Source: Manihot esculenta
Taxonomy: Eukaryota; Streptophyta; Magnoliopsida; Malpighiales; Euphorbiaceae
Direction: 5' to 3'
Assembly: GCF_001659605.2 (NCBI RefSeq)
Contig: NC_035166.2
Location: forward strand, 22,751,457-22,815,456
Length of the DNA stretch: 64,000 bases
Part shown: in pieces, positions 25,008-38,167 of the stretch
Numbering within the stretch: position 1 is the stretch's first letter
How the letters are laid out: each line of letters opens with the position of its first letter
The notes under the pieces: generated by a model
What the model was told of the DNA's origin: nothing
Databases searched by the model: none
What the model saw: the letters and a program-made list of their open reading frames with translations, nothing else
Translations under genes and position numbers: made by a program

Positions 25008-26356
25008 TCAAAAATCCCCAACTGTGTTATCTTCTAAGCACATGTTAATTAGGTCTTCTGGACCCTGAGCACCACCTTCATCAAAGAGCCATTTCTCCAG
25101 CAATGAGAAAGGAACTTGATTCTCCATGTTTGGCTTGCTTTCGTCTTGGAACAAGCTGGTTTCTGGTGTCAAATTTGCATTCTCATCCACCGATTGAGAC
25201 GCATCAGGTGAGTTGGAAGAGTTGAAGCTGAAGAGTGAGTCAAATCCATGATGGTCGAGTGCGGTTTCACTATGTGCTCCTTCACTAGAACTGGAATTGG
25301 TCGCTACTGCGTTGTTGAAGGAAGTTTGAGTAGTATCTGAGTTTGTTTGAGCTGGTTTTGGTGATTTTTTCATCCAGTTCTCCAGCAATCTTGCAATGTT
25401 TTCTGCGCTTGATGCATAGGCAGATCCTTCTACTTGATGTGGTCTTGTGGAAGGGTGAGAGACGTTAGTCGTAGAGGGCTTTGTGTCAGTTAAAGAGCTT
25501 GATTTGTCCAGGGACAAGGCCTCATACAGGGCTTTTTTAGCCAGACGAATATCTGTTTGGAGCCTTCTCTCCCACTGACCCTTACACTGCTGTGAGGCTG
25601 AGGAGAAACCATCATCATTTTTCCCGTCCTGGAGCTTTTTCAGCTTCTTTTTCAAATGGGTATTCCAATAATTTTTTATATCATTATCTGTTCTCTGAGG
25701 AAGATAGGATGCCATGGCTGCCCATCTGCATGCAAGCCACAAAATCAAAACCCGGTTAGTTTCAAGGTCCCATATAAACAATAAACAAAGAATAACTACT
25801 GGGATTTGGAAATCTAAGTGAAATGTCATCCCCGATTTAGAAACCATGTTTTCAGGAAATTACCTATTTCCCAGAAGAGCTTGCAGATGGATAATCATCT
25901 TCTCTTCATGCTCAGTGAAGTTGCCACGCTTAATACCGGGCCGGAGATAATTAGTCCATCTAAGCCGGCAACTCTTACTGCATCTAAGCAAACCTGAAAA
26001 ATCCCACAAAGATAAAGTAAATCAAAACCACACCCTTGTAGGGAAATAAACCTAACCCAACATTCAGGGCACTGCTAAAGAGAAAATGCAGCAAATAAAA
26101 GAAGAAAAAAAAACACACAAAGCGACAGCACATGAGCTGCAGAATATTAAATGCACAGCTTTAAAGATCAACCAACCCCCAAACCAAACAACAAATAAAT
26201 GGGGGGAAAAAGGAAAAACGTACCTGTATTAGTAGGAACGGATCTCCAATTCCCAGGTCCATGTTCTTGTATGTAAGAGACCAAGATGATATCTTCCTCA
26301 GGCGTCCATGGCCCTTTCTTGACTCCTACTTTGTCACAGCAAGGTGGTCTCCCCAT
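25008..26356 (-). CDS. R2R3-MYB transcription factor, subgroup 1 (MYB30/60/94/96 clade)
   Basis: Three exons: 26356-26224 (133 nt), 25993-25864 (130 nt) and 25725-25008 (718 nt), the canonical exon sizes for plant R2R3-MYBs, giving 326 residues. R2 starts at [20 protein letters not shown] and runs to [11 protein letters not shown]3 runs [16 protein letters not shown] to [13 protein letters not shown]. The regular Trp residues are present, with Phe replacing the first Trp of R3 as usual. The C-terminal half has [37 protein letters not shown] and [13 protein letters not shown], motifs shared by subgroup 1. Family knowledge: nuclear regulators of cuticular wax, drought and defence responses and stomata. 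Met1 is the conserved MGRPPCCDK; upstream in-frame codons lie in the leader. A TATA box is at 26477-26470. The exact orthologue (MYB60 versus MYB30/96) is not settled. Confidence 0.95.
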
Positions 26357-26469
26357 ATATCCTAAACAATTAAAAGAACAAGGGTGTTGTGAGTAGCTAG
26401 TGATCTCTATCTGTTTCTTCCACCTTAGAAATTGAGAGACAAGCGTCCAAAGAGAGGATTTGGGATGTG

Positions 26470-26477
26470 TATATATA
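26470..26477 (-). promoter_or_regulatory. TATA box of the MYB gene
   Basis: TATATATA on the minus strand, 114 bases before the MYB start codon, giving a leader of roughly 80-90 bases. It rules out the longer upstream open frame as protein-coding. Confidence 0.5.
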
Positions 26478-26479
26478 GA

Positions 26480-29059
26480 GAGAGAAAGGAGGTGTGTACG
26501 CTGACCAAGGGAGGGGTAAAAGGGATTTAGCTTCCAAAGAGTCAAAATGGACAGCAAAGAGCATTTACTCCTTTCTTGCAAAAAGTCAGCTACGTATATT
26601 TAGACGACTCTCTCTGGCCTCTGCGCTTCACAATACCGTGTGGCATTGATTATAAGCATCGTGGAGGTGCCACCGAAAAACAGGAAAAAAAGCCCTAATT
26701 TACTCTCATCTCTCTTTAATGCCGACGAATCATCACCCCTTACAGTAATAATAAAATTACTATTTAATTTTTATATTATTAAAAAATTCGTTAATTAATA
26801 TTTTAATTTTAAAAATATATTAAAATATTAATAATGTTTTAAAAAAATTTACTAATTAATTTTTAAATTAATTTTAACCATTAAATATTATAAAAAAATT
26901 TAAAATATTTTTTCATATAAAAAAACTAATTAACATATCTCGATAAAAATAAAAAATAAATTAATCCTTTCATTAATTAATTTTATTTATTACATATTTT
27001 ATTATTTAGTAGAAATATATTTTTCATAATATAAGAACGAAATAGTAAAATTTTTTACATAATAATTTCTTATTTCTAGTAATAACCGTTCTACCCCGCT
27101 TTTACTCCCTCGAACCTCAAATAAATGAGCTCACTTTTCATTTGTTTTATTTATCTAAATATATAATTAATACCACTTTAAAGCTTTTAATATATTTTTT
27201 AAAAAATAAATATACTAAATTTTAACAAAAATAAAATAAAACTAAACCTAATTAATATTTTAAAAATACTACACTTCATAAAAGACAAATTAAAGAAGAA
27301 CATATGACTTGAATATTAAAATCATAAAACTACATTTATTTAAAAATTAAAAAAAAAACTCTTAAAACCATAGATAAAAAGAAAATAAAGCGTGCATATA
27401 TATATTCGTTTCTTCTTTTAAAATAAAAGTAATTATTATTTCAATAAAATAAAGATAGTAATTAATTTTTAAATAAAATGGGAAATTTGATTTATTTAAT
27501 TTTGAAATTTATTAATTTTAGTAATAATTATGTGATTCAAATGTATAAATAATTTTTATAGAAGAAAAATCTTAGTTTATAGTAATGGGAAGAGCCAGTG
27601 TATTAGATCTTTGCATGTTGTTTTCATGGAATTTAAGCCTCAGGCTTGACTTCTTGTGATGTGTCCTAATGTGTAAGATCGATCTGTGTGAAGAATTAGG
27701 TGTACTATACTGTCGATGTGTCATATTATAAGAGTGATGTGGTGCTCTCCAACCATTCAAATCCTAACATTAAACAAACTAGGAGAACGACGTAGTTTGT
27801 TTTTTTTAAATCTCATCTATCAAGTAATTGCCATTAAAAACTTATATCTATTAGCCTCAAGTACCACATCATATATGTGATGTGGTACATCCTTTTATTT
27901 AATTTTGAAAAAAGTATATGGTAATTTTAAAATAATTAAATTTTATATATATGCCTATTTCTTAAATGTAAAATAAATATTTTGGTTTTTTTAAATTGTA
28001 AAAATAATTTTTTGTATAAGATGTTACTTAAGTGTTTCATGTTGTAACAGTGTTTTTGAAATTTAATGCAATTTAATTTTAAAATTATAAAAATTAAATT
28101 ATTATATACAATTTTAATTTTTTATATTTTGTCGATGTGGACGAGTGAGAAGCAGCCTAATATCAGGTAATTAATGGTGTTTTGAATTATTTATATGATA
28201 GGGAATTAAATTATGTATAGCTAAGTTGCCTAGATGATGTCTTCATGTGTGGAGAAAATAAGTCAAATCTGCATTTAATCCGTGCTTAATTAACAGACAC
28301 CATCATCTGTCCTTAGTCACACAATTCTTAGATCAACCATATACTCTTCCTTCCTTCAATACATATGCAATAATTCATTTTCTTTCATATACTTTGTAAA
28401 ATAGATAATATATATAATTAATATAGTTAAAAAGAAATAAAAATTTTAAAATAATATTAATTTTTATTTCTCATATATATTTTTAAATAATTTAATACTA
28501 ATATATAAAAAAATATAATCATTTAAAGAGTATTTTAAATAAATAGATAATGCAATTTTTTAAATTAAAGTTATTAATTAATTTTATTAATTTGAGCGTA
28601 TGAACTCTAATCGAACCACTAGAAAACCTAGATAATTAAAAGAGTGAAAAAGAGGAAATAAGATTGATTTTAATAAACTATAAAATATAACATTTGTCCC
28701 ACAATTACTATCGTTTAAAAAAAAAAAATTGTCTGTCAATTTGAGAATTTCAAAATAGGCTTAATTATTATTTTATATATTTTTATTAGTCTTTAAATTA
28801 TTTAATATTAATATGTGAAAAAGAAAATAATATCTTAGATAAAATATATATTTTTTTAAAGTAAAACTATTAATTAGTTTTATTTTATTATACAGTATGT
28901 AAATTTTTAAAAATAAATATTAGGAGATGGATGTAATAGCTATTATATTTCACAAGTTAACATTTTAAATGGTAATCTAAAACCAATTTTTTTTTCTATG
29001 CAAACAATGCATTATAAGACCATAAAGATGCAGATGATTATAAAAATTGGGACAATTCT
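26480..29059. other. AT-rich intergenic, no gene seen
   Basis: The proximal 300 bases are probable MYB promoter. The rest is A/T-dominated DNA with poly-A and poly-T runs (for example near 28711 and 28987). No coding region or structured repeat was recognised. Confidence 0.55.
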
Positions 29060-30293
29060 GAGAAACTATACAAAAATCAATTTGAAGGCAATAAATTTTG
29101 TAAAGAAAATTTAATAACTAAATCTACAAAACGATAAATTGTATAAGACATACGAGAAAACTTGAGATGCATAAATTTAGAATAAAGATGAAGGATAGCC
29201 AATACTGTAGAACTAATATCCCAAAAAAGAGGAGGATTGCCACTAAGAACTACGTGAAGATTAGAAAAGTCTGTCTCACCTTCAATAACCCGATAACCCA
29301 CATCCAATGTCCATAAGATGCCCTCCAAAACAGCCTGAATTTCACAAACAATAATAGCCGAACACCAAAGTTTTTCCAGCAAATCTAAAAAGAACGGTGT
29401 CATACAATAACAACTATAGCAGCCAAAGAAAATCGATTGTTTCAAGTTACGTCATAATTAAGTTTGACAATACCAAAAGGAGGAGGATGCCAAACTAACT
29501 TCAGAGGCACTCCAAAGGAAGTGGTCGAAGAAGCGGAACGATAAAAAAGAACACCACTAAGCTGAAATTGATGGAGATCATAAGAGATATGGCAAGAGAT
29601 AGCATGAGGATCAGGCTGCAAGCTATTAAAAACATAGTTATTTCTTACTTTCCAAATGTGCCACAACGTGACAATAACCACCGTCAGGAGATAAGGGCCA
29701 TAAAAATATAAAAGCGAGGAGTTCAACAAATCTACCCACCATTGGACAAAAGTAGGAAAATCGATAGGAGAAAGCTTATAGTCGGAGGGGTTGAGAAACC
29801 AAACTGCTCTCGAAAAATTATAGAAGAAAAATAAATGTTTAATGGTTTTAGATTGGAAGTAACACACTGGACAAAGAGAGGAAGGCACTAAATATCAATG
29901 AAGCAATTTGGCAAAGACAGGTAAAGCTCCACGAAAACAACGCCAAAGAAAGATACACAACTTAGGTGTGAGCTGAGCAATCCAAATACTTTTCCATATA
30001 TGACTAGACAAATTCAAAGAGCAATCAGAAGTAAGAGCATTGTTCATCATGAGACGATAACTTGATCGAACTGTATACTGTCCATTGGCCGTAAAATGTC
30101 AAACCCAAAAATCACCTATACCAAGTGAAACAACTAGAATGGCCAAGATAACAGGGACACAGAGAGCATCAAAGCGTAGATGTACCAGTCATTGATACCA
30201 AATTAAAAAATGATGATCAATTTAGTAATGCTAGGAGGGCAAAAAGTAGGCTGTGGAGCAAAAAAATAGAATCCCAAAGGAATCCAAGGATCA

Positions 30294-31795
30294 TGTAATA
30301 CCCGGCTAGAGTCCAGCATCGGAATTCCTGTCGTCCGGTGGAATCCAGGTTGTCGAAATTCTCTAGAAGGGTAAGATTTATGGTTTTCGAAAGTAATGTA
30401 GTATGTTTTACTATTTTTAAGCTAAAATGAAAAGAGTTTTTGCAAGAAAAGAATCAAGGCAGAAAAGCCAGGTTCGGCCGCCGAAGGTGACATTCGGCCG
30501 CCGAAGGTGACATTCGGCCGCCGAACATGCATGGCTTTCGGTTTCACGTGTGGCCGCCGAAGGTGGTCTGGCCAGCCACCTATAAAAGGCCCTCAGTCGG
30601 TTGAAAGGATAAGAATGAGTTTATCTTTTCACTTTCTGAGGTGAGACTCTGTCTTCCTTAAGGTTTCTTCATGTTTTCATTAAATCTTGCAAAGATTTGA
30701 TTGATTTTTATGTTATTTTGAAGGTTTTGAGCTAAAAACACAAAGTTGTGAAGTTTGGAGAGTTTGAAGGAGAGTTGCTCCAAAACTCCACGTTAGGATC
30801 GTTCATCTTCTTGGTTTCAAGAGGTAAGTGAAGATCCTAAACTTGTTTTTATGATTTATGGAAGATTTTTTGAGGTTTTAGGAGAGAGTTGCATGATTAG
30901 GGTAAAAGAGAGTTTGTTGATATTTTTGTGAGAAAAGCTTGTATATGTGTTATATGTTTTGTGTTGTTGGGGTTTTAAGGTAGGTTCTGACCCCTTTGAG
31001 CATATACTTGGGTGTATGCATGGTGAGAAGTTGGGGTGTTTGCGTTGGAGGAAGATTGGTGCCTTTTGGCGTGAGGCGGAGCAAGGTTCTGCCTTGCTGA
31101 TGAACCCAGCTTCGGCCGTCGAAGAATGGTTCGGCCGCCGAATGTGCTGAGGAGGTGGCTTCGGTTGCCTAAGCTTGCCTCCGAGCCTTTAGACTTTCGG
31201 CTCTGGAGGGGAGTTTCGGTCGCCGAAGATGCCCCCGAAGGTTAGAGACTTTCGTCTTTGGAGTGCCTTTCAGCCCCCAAAACTTGCCCCCGAAAGGGTT
31301 CGGCTGCCGAAAGTTGAGTTTCGGCCGCCGAAGGTGCTTGAGTTTCGGCTCTGGAGAGGACTTTCGGCCGCCGAACCTGCTGCTGAAAGTGTTCTGTCCA
31401 GCTTTCCTTTGCATGTTTTGCATGGATGTGTGAATGAGTGTAAGGGGATTCTTGGGGAGTTTAATAGAGTTGTTCATAAGCTAATTTGGTCCCTCGTTTG
31501 AGTCCATCTGTATAGGCACAGACCAGAGGAACCAGAGAGAGCAGCAGTGAGTACTGCTCCAGCGTTTACAGAGCCTGCAGAGTCAGTCCAGATAGCCAGA
31601 GGTGAGTGGAACTAAACTTAATTCTTTTAATTGAGAAATGAAATGCTTTTAACATAATTCATGCATCATGAGTATGCAGTAGGTTGTTTGCATTAGAATC
31701 CACGAATATGTTGCATTGCATAGTTATTTGTTGATGTGAGTGAATGCTGAATGATCCAATAGTCTCTGAGAGAAGTCCAGACCGGAGAGAAATGG
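30294..31795 (+). mobile_element. LTR fragment of a probable Ty3/gypsy element, nested in the LINE
   Basis: It begins TGTAATACCCGGCTAG, a TG-start LTR-like end, directly after LINE sequence, and is far less AT-rich than its surroundings. It contains at least ten copies or variants of TTCGGCCGCCGAA. There is no gag-pol coding sequence; open frames at 31169-31501 are products of the repeats. The right boundary, near 31795, is set only by where LINE homology resumes. No CA end or matching target duplication was found, so it may be a truncated LTR rather than a clean solo LTR. The gypsy assignment is from memory of similar plant LTRs. Confidence 0.6.
30474..30526 (+). repeat. Short tandem repeat of a 20-bp TTCGGCCGCCGAAGGTGACA unit
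   Basis: Two full units plus a third partial (TTCGGCCGCCGAA followed by CATGC) are head to tail. Further dispersed copies occur near 30545, 31113, 31131, 31216, 31300, 31320 and 31362. Confidence 0.85.
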
Positions 31796-34700
31796 ACATG
31801 CCATCTCTAATATTCAAGCGAGTTCAAAGGCGAAGAATATCGCGGCCTGCAAGCAAGCTTTGCCACATCCAAAAACTGCCTCACTTAGGAGACGTGTGCT
31901 AGAAGGATGAACGAGGAAAGAAAATGCCATTGAATAGACAGGCCCATAAACTATCCTGATTATAAAATAGTCGTCAGCACTGTTTTGCCAAACAGACAAT
32001 ATTAAATTTTTTAAAATCCCTAAAGTCAAGTCGGCAAAAAAACTTAGAAATACAAGATCGTTGCTAACTAATCTAATGCATTTTATGGCGATGGACATTA
32101 TTTCCCACCAAAAGTTAGAAATTAGACTGTTTAGTTTTAACGATATTTGTTTGAAAAATAACAAAAGAAACATCGAGTAGGAAGGAATAGTAGATAGCAT
32201 AGATTGCATCATAGTATCACTACGAGAGAGCAGTTTATATTTCTAAAATTAAATTTTCAATTGAACAAGAAATGGGAGAACCTATTGACAAAATCAAGAT
32301 TAGGAAAATTGAAAGGCCCAGATATTGATAAGAACAGGAAATACATGATAATTAAAAGAGAAAAAAGAAAATAATATTGTATTTAACTAGGATTGTCTAT
32401 CAATTTTCCCATCAATACTAAAGTCAAAATATATATATTATTGTCTGCTAATTATTTCCTATCAAGAAAGCAATCGCTTAACTTGTTTTATTGACCCATC
32501 ATATTTAAGAGACTTTGATACTAACCCTAAATTTCAAGTTCTACCACTTAAATTATTTTATTACTCCATTTATTTTATAATTTTTATTTATATATTTTTT
32601 AATTATCTTAAATTTATTGTATAATTTTTTTAGACTATAATAATATATCAATTGACTATTATATAATTCTATTTTATTTTATTTTATTTTTAAAATTTTT
32701 TCAGTATTTAATAAAATTTAATATATTTAAAATAAAAATAATTAAAAAATTAATAAAAAATATATTTATTAATATATGTAAAAAAATAAAAAAATAAAAA
32801 TTATGGAACGGTGTGAGAATATTATAATCTGATCTTTTATTTTTATGCAATTCATGCAAATTCATTATTCTCATTACTTCAGTTATTTATACACATTATT
32901 TTAATTTAGACTTGGTCAAGATTAACCATTTCTTTATCTTTATTCAATTTAATTTTGGTTCGGTTTCAATTTCAACAATTGGAAATTTTAAAACTTTTTA
33001 TATATTTTCATTTAGTATATGGTCCATCTTATAATAAAAGTTAATAAATTCTTATAAAATTATATCTAATTTTAATTTTTTAAAAATAAAAATTTTAAAA
33101 GTGATAAAAGAAATAAATTAAAATTCTTGTGAAATTTTTATTTGATCTAAAATTGAATTAGCCTACTTCAATAGTGGTCTTGTTTAGTCAAATTTTAATC
33201 GGTTGCAATACGTTAAGTTGTCATTATTTAAATCAAACCGGTTTTAATTTCAAAACAACCCTTATTTAAATCTTTGTTAATTAACAATGCATGAGTCTTA
33301 TAACAAATATTTAATTTAAGTAATTTTGAATTAAATTTTTTTAAAAATATAGTTTAAATTTAATAACGTGACTCTTATAAAAAATTTAAATATTTCTTAT
33401 TTTGAAATGAGTTATACCTAATTTAAATTTAATATAGTATGGAGAAACACTTATTTCGAGTGGGTTAAATATGACTAAATTTAATATTTTTTATTTAAAA
33501 AAATTAAATTAAAATTATTTTTAAGAAAAAAAAATTGAAAGAAGATTGAACTACCAACTGATTCTAGATCAAAATTAGAATAGAAATTAAAACAATTACA
33601 AACTAAACCGAGAGCAAATAAACCGCTCATGATCCGGTTCAGATTCATTTAATCCCCCGGCTGAACCGAGATGAAAATGAGACGATGAAAGGGAATTCTA
33701 GTATGGTGTGAAAAGTAGGTGTGGTATTGTGTGGATGGCGTGTAGCTAAGTGAAGTGGGCAAATTGGATTTTGATTGGGTAGAGACACGTGTGATTGATG
33801 ACTTTTTATGGTTATTCTGGAGTTACGTCTAAAATGTGGTGACAAATGGACGGCCTATGATCCGTGTAGTCCGATGAACCGGAGTGTCCATAATTTTGGT
33901 CTTGGAGCTCATTCATGCATCGTTCAATTCCATTACTTCTTATTTAATTCATTGATTAATACTTCATTAGAACAATTTCATTTATTGCTTCTATGATAAC
34001 CTAAATGTTTTTTTTTTCATAAAGTTTTTTTTTCTTCCTTTGTATTATTCTTGTTATTATTATTAATAATAAAATAGTAATGCATTTCTTTGTTTTAATT
34101 ATTTTATTTAATTTGATAATACTAATAATTTAATTGAAAATAAAATTAAATTGGGTAGGTGTATCTATATAAAAAAAAAAAGTCAAGTAATTGACATTTA
34201 CAACCAGCCATTCTAATATTCAAATCAGTAACTTATTAAAAAAGATAATTATCATAGATTGTTTTGAGTTTATAATAAACGTATTTTGATTTATGTACAC
34301 AACTACTTTTATATTATAAAATAATAAATTAATTATTAAAACTTATGAAATTTCGACTGGTTTAGACTAATAAATAAGAAAATCCGTATTTATAGATATA
34401 GTGAATATCTGTTAGATTACATTAGCTAACTATAACTTTTTATAGACACTTATTTTACTAAAAAAAATGAGTTTTACTTAATATTATAATATCCGATCTT
34501 TTTTTTTTTTATAAATGAAATCACATATTAATATTAATTTATTAAATTTTTATCATGAAATCATTTTTTATAATTATGATTTATGGCTTATTTTAGTCGA
34601 TTAATATCTACTACCATTTATAATGTAAGGTAAATGATATATAAAAACATATAAATTGATTTTAAGTTCTCAAGTTTGATTTCTCTTTAAAATGCTATAA

Positions 34701-35386
34701 GCATGCTTAAACTCAATTGGATATTTTTGATGGAATAAATGAAAAAAATTACTATTATGTTAAAATTTATTTGTTAGTTATTTAAAATTTTAAAATAAAT
34801 TGACATGTTTTTTATATTTTAAAAAATTTATTAATTTTAATTATAAATATTTTATTATTTAATCTATGTAGTTAAAAAAATTAATTAATTAATTTTTTAA
34901 TTTTATAAAAAATCTTGCTGTATTAAGATTATTTTAAAATTTTTGAATAATATTTAATAATTAAAATTAATAGATAAATTAATTAGTAAATTTTTTAAAA
35001 TATTTTAATATATTTTTTAAAATTGATAAATTAATTAATTATTATTTCTATGATATAAAGATTAAATGATAAATTTTTAAAAAATAAGCCACCTACATGA
35101 CGTAATATATGATCTGGTTGTTGAAAATTGTGGATTACATTCTGTTTGGAAAAAGGAAATGTAACGATTTAAGAAAATTGAAATAAACGGAATAAGTTTA
35201 TTCCATCCATTGACGTGGATCTCAAAATGATTTTTTTTTTAAAAAAATCCATAATTTTTAAAAATATTTTACCCTTATTATTTATTTTTTTTGAAATGGT
35301 ACCCTTATTAAATTAAAATGTACTAATTGTGGATATAAAGATACGCATGTCTAATTTCTACATAAATTAAAAATATATATATTATA

Positions 35387-35392
<6 letters not shown>

Positions 35393-35465
<73 letters not shown>
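35393..35465. repeat. Long (TA)n microsatellite
   Basis: About 36 uninterrupted TA units, the longest simple repeat in the window. Likely to be length-polymorphic and prone to extrude as a cruciform. Confidence 0.97.
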
Positions 35466-35468
<3 letters not shown>

Positions 35469-36530
35469 AACTAAAGTAATAAATTTTTAGTGTCAATTTT
35501 TAATATATTATCTAACATATTATTATAAATAACAAATTTTAGTTTTTAATATGTATTTGATATAAATATATTAATAAGTAATAAATAAATTGCCATTTAA
35601 AAAGATAAAATAATTTATAACTTGAAATAAATAAAAAAAATAAAAATATTTTAATGGGAGGTAAGTGGGACAATCGAAACTGCTCCAGTCCTGTAACAAA
35701 CTAATAAACCTGATTGATTTATATGATAAAGAACAAAAAAAAGGGAATTTGAATTAAATTTTATTCATATTTGAAACTGAATGACTCTAAATTATCCAAG
35801 CTTAATTTCTTTTTGGTTTCTTTAGGTGAACAAAAATAAATGAATGGAAGAACGAGACATCTGTCCCCCAAATGATGAAATCAAAATAATGCAAATAACA
35901 CGTCATCACTAGTAGCTTTTTATTTTTTTAAAAATTTATTATGAAATAAATTTTTTTAAAAAACTCAATTAAATAGATTTTTTTTTATAACAATTATCTT
36001 TGATGTCAAAAGGATCACTTACGATTGGTGTCAGACGAAATTGAAATACGGAATTCTATTATATTTTCTTTTATTTCTTACTTATTGTTTTATATAAAAA
36101 TATGCAAAATAAATTTAAAAATAATTTAATATGTATGAGATAAATTCTTTCTTTCTCTCCAAGAATACGACTTAGTTACGATTTCCTACCAATTTGTGTT
36201 AAATAAAGAGTTTGAAAAATTGGGAAAGAAAATCCATGGGTATTAATTGGGCGGGGGAGTTGAAAAGGACGTCTACACAGAATAAGTCCAGCATTGTTGA
36301 AGCCATGAAAGCAACAACTGATTTTGGAGTTAAAAGAGGTTCAGTTTGGCCCTACTGTTTCCAAATGCTGTTTTTCAGTAATAAATTATTGTTCTCCACA
36401 TTTTCACCACAATGTTTCATTTCTGTGTGAGGCTATCAACACTGTTTTTTCAAAAATCAACTGTAATTCTCCGCTACAGGTTCAATATCTTATCACTACT
36501 GTCAATACTTTTGATTTTATCAAATTTAAT

Positions 36531-36554
36531 TGTTTGTTTGTTTGTTTGTTTGTT
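36531..36554. repeat. (TTTG)n microsatellite
   Basis: About six TTTG units in a row in otherwise non-repetitive AT-rich DNA. Confidence 0.9.
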
Positions 36555-37496
36555 GCATGAATTTATGATTGCCTGTATCAAAACAAAATTGCATTGTCAC
36601 CTCCTAACTGACTGTCTGAATTCAAACATGCTTTGCTGCTGAATTTGTTTTTATCTGACATATCTATACAATTTATATGTTTATAAATATATTTAATACT
36701 CTATTTTTTTTTTACATTTTTGGTCATCCATCCATTTTTAGATTTCCTAAAATTATTATATGTTTTAACGTATAAATTAATTATTAAATATACATGACTC
36801 TATTTTTTTTAAAAAAAAAATTATTGTAAGCTCGCAACTCACTTATTGGAATAGAGCTGCTTTGCTGTGAAATTTAGGAGGCTGTTGGCTTCACTGTGTT
36901 GGTGGATATATGTGTGGTTGCTGATCCTGGTAGCGGTAGTGTCAGCGTGACTGGTGTTGGTATCTTCCCCACTGATTTTTAGGGCTGATTCTTAGATTTT
37001 TGAATTTGCTTCTTTGGTTTGATTTAATTTCGTTTTGATTTGGGTTATTCTGACTTAGTCTAAGATGCTGCTCTTGAGTTTTTCTTCTGATATTTGCGTG
37101 TCGAAAAATGGAAAAACCCCTCCTTTTTGGAATCTTTTTCACACTACTATGATCTAGAATCCACCATTATCCAATCTCACACACACGTGTATATAATAAT
37201 AGTTACCTTGTTAAATCAATTTACTATAGGGAGGCGGCTACCCAATTTGTGGACCTTATATATATTTATAGTCATAATATTTAAAAAAAAAAAATTATAT
37301 ATACATCATAATAATGACAAAGAAAAGAAAAGGAGATATGACAATAAATAATATTTAATTTAGTTTAAAATATTATTGGCTACAACTATTGAAGTTAATC
37401 AACGTATCAGTAATTATAATCTGAAAATTCATATTTCAGTACCCTTTCAATGAAAACGACACATGTAAACAACATGCTTCTAATGTAAGTTAAAAA

Positions 37497-37549
37497 TTAT
37501 TATTATTATTATTATTCTTATTATTCTTATTATTATTATTATTATTATT
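37497..37549. repeat. (TTA)n microsatellite with TTC interruptions
   Basis: Trinucleotide tract of about 53 bp, TTA units broken twice by TTC variants. Confidence 0.9.
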
Positions 37550-38135
37550 GTTTAATCTATTTTAATGTAATAGTTAAAAATACATGACTCATTTGATAGA
37601 ATTAAATTAAAATTTTTATTCCTCTATTCTTTTATTTAAAAAAAAAAATCCTTCCATCTTATAATTTTTTATCATATTTCTTTTTTACATATATTAAGGG
37701 ATTTAAAAGTTAAAATTTTTTTTGCTATCTAATTATATTCATTTTAATAAAATAATAAAATTAAGTTATATGGAAATAATAACGTTAATATTAATAACAT
37801 AATTTAAATTCAACATTAAAAGATAATTTTAGTTTTTATTTGAAAAAATGAATAATTAATGAATAGTTATTTCAAAAAATAATAATTTATTTATATTAAT
37901 TAATAAAAATATATAATATTTTAAAATAATTAATAATAATTAAAATTATGAGACAAATAATTTAATTTTTATATAAGATTAAACTTACATTAAATACATC
38001 TAATAATACATTGGCGCCACTCGTCGAGGCTTTATTTTCAAAGAATCAAATCTGGTAATTAAGAAACCCTCCCAAATGTCAAACTAGAGAGAACTCATAT
38101 AGCTCATATGGGACCGATCAAGTTCCACGCAAATT

Positions 38136-38167
38136 GTACGCGTGGCGAGATATCTCGCCACGCGTAC
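38136..38167. repeat. Perfect 32-bp palindrome, GC-rich, no spacer
   Basis: The arm GTACGCGTGGCGAGAT (38136-38151) is followed at once by its exact reverse complement (38152-38167). The palindrome stops sharply on both sides. It holds two ACGCGT sites and a central GATATC, and has much higher GC than its surroundings. Confidence 0.95.

Larger units (their letters stand above)
29060..32250 (-). mobile_element. 5'-truncated, decayed LINE ORF2 split by an LTR fragment
   Basis: Minus-strand non-LTR retrotransposon relic. Right part 31796-32250: end of the reverse transcriptase (LLSRSDTMMQSMLSTIPSYSM, and in another frame LLAGRDILRL and LNIRDGMSI). Left part 29060-30293: DPWIPLG, then TANGQYTVRSSYRLMM and IWIAQLTPKLCIFLWRCFRGALPVF, a zf-RVT zinc-binding segment (CPVCYFQSKTIKHLFF), and an RNase H-like segment ending near 29077. 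In intact LINEs the DGxSIxIWxDPWIP motif is contiguous; here it is cut between DGMSI and DPWIP by about 1.5 kb of LTR DNA. There are many frameshifts and stops, so the copy is old and inactive. No flanking duplication was found. Confidence 0.8.
32251..38135. other. AT-rich intergenic, no gene seen
   Basis: About 5.9 kb without a supportable gene. It includes the long (TA)n tract at 35393-35465, a (TTTG)n run at 36531-36554 and a (TTA)n run at 37497-37549. Blocks at 33600-33960 and 36830-37140 are less AT-rich, with short open frames but no recognisable protein; either could be an eroded gene end. Confidence 0.5.

Noticed and set aside
26357..26581. 75-codon N-terminal extension of the MYB frame
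   Set aside because: The conserved MYB N-terminus MGRPPCCDK starts at 26356, and a TATA box lies within the extension, so it is leader and promoter.
31169..31501. Open frames on both strands rich in Pro, Lys and Arg
   Set aside because: They arise from the repeated TTCGGCCGCCGAA motif of the LTR fragment.
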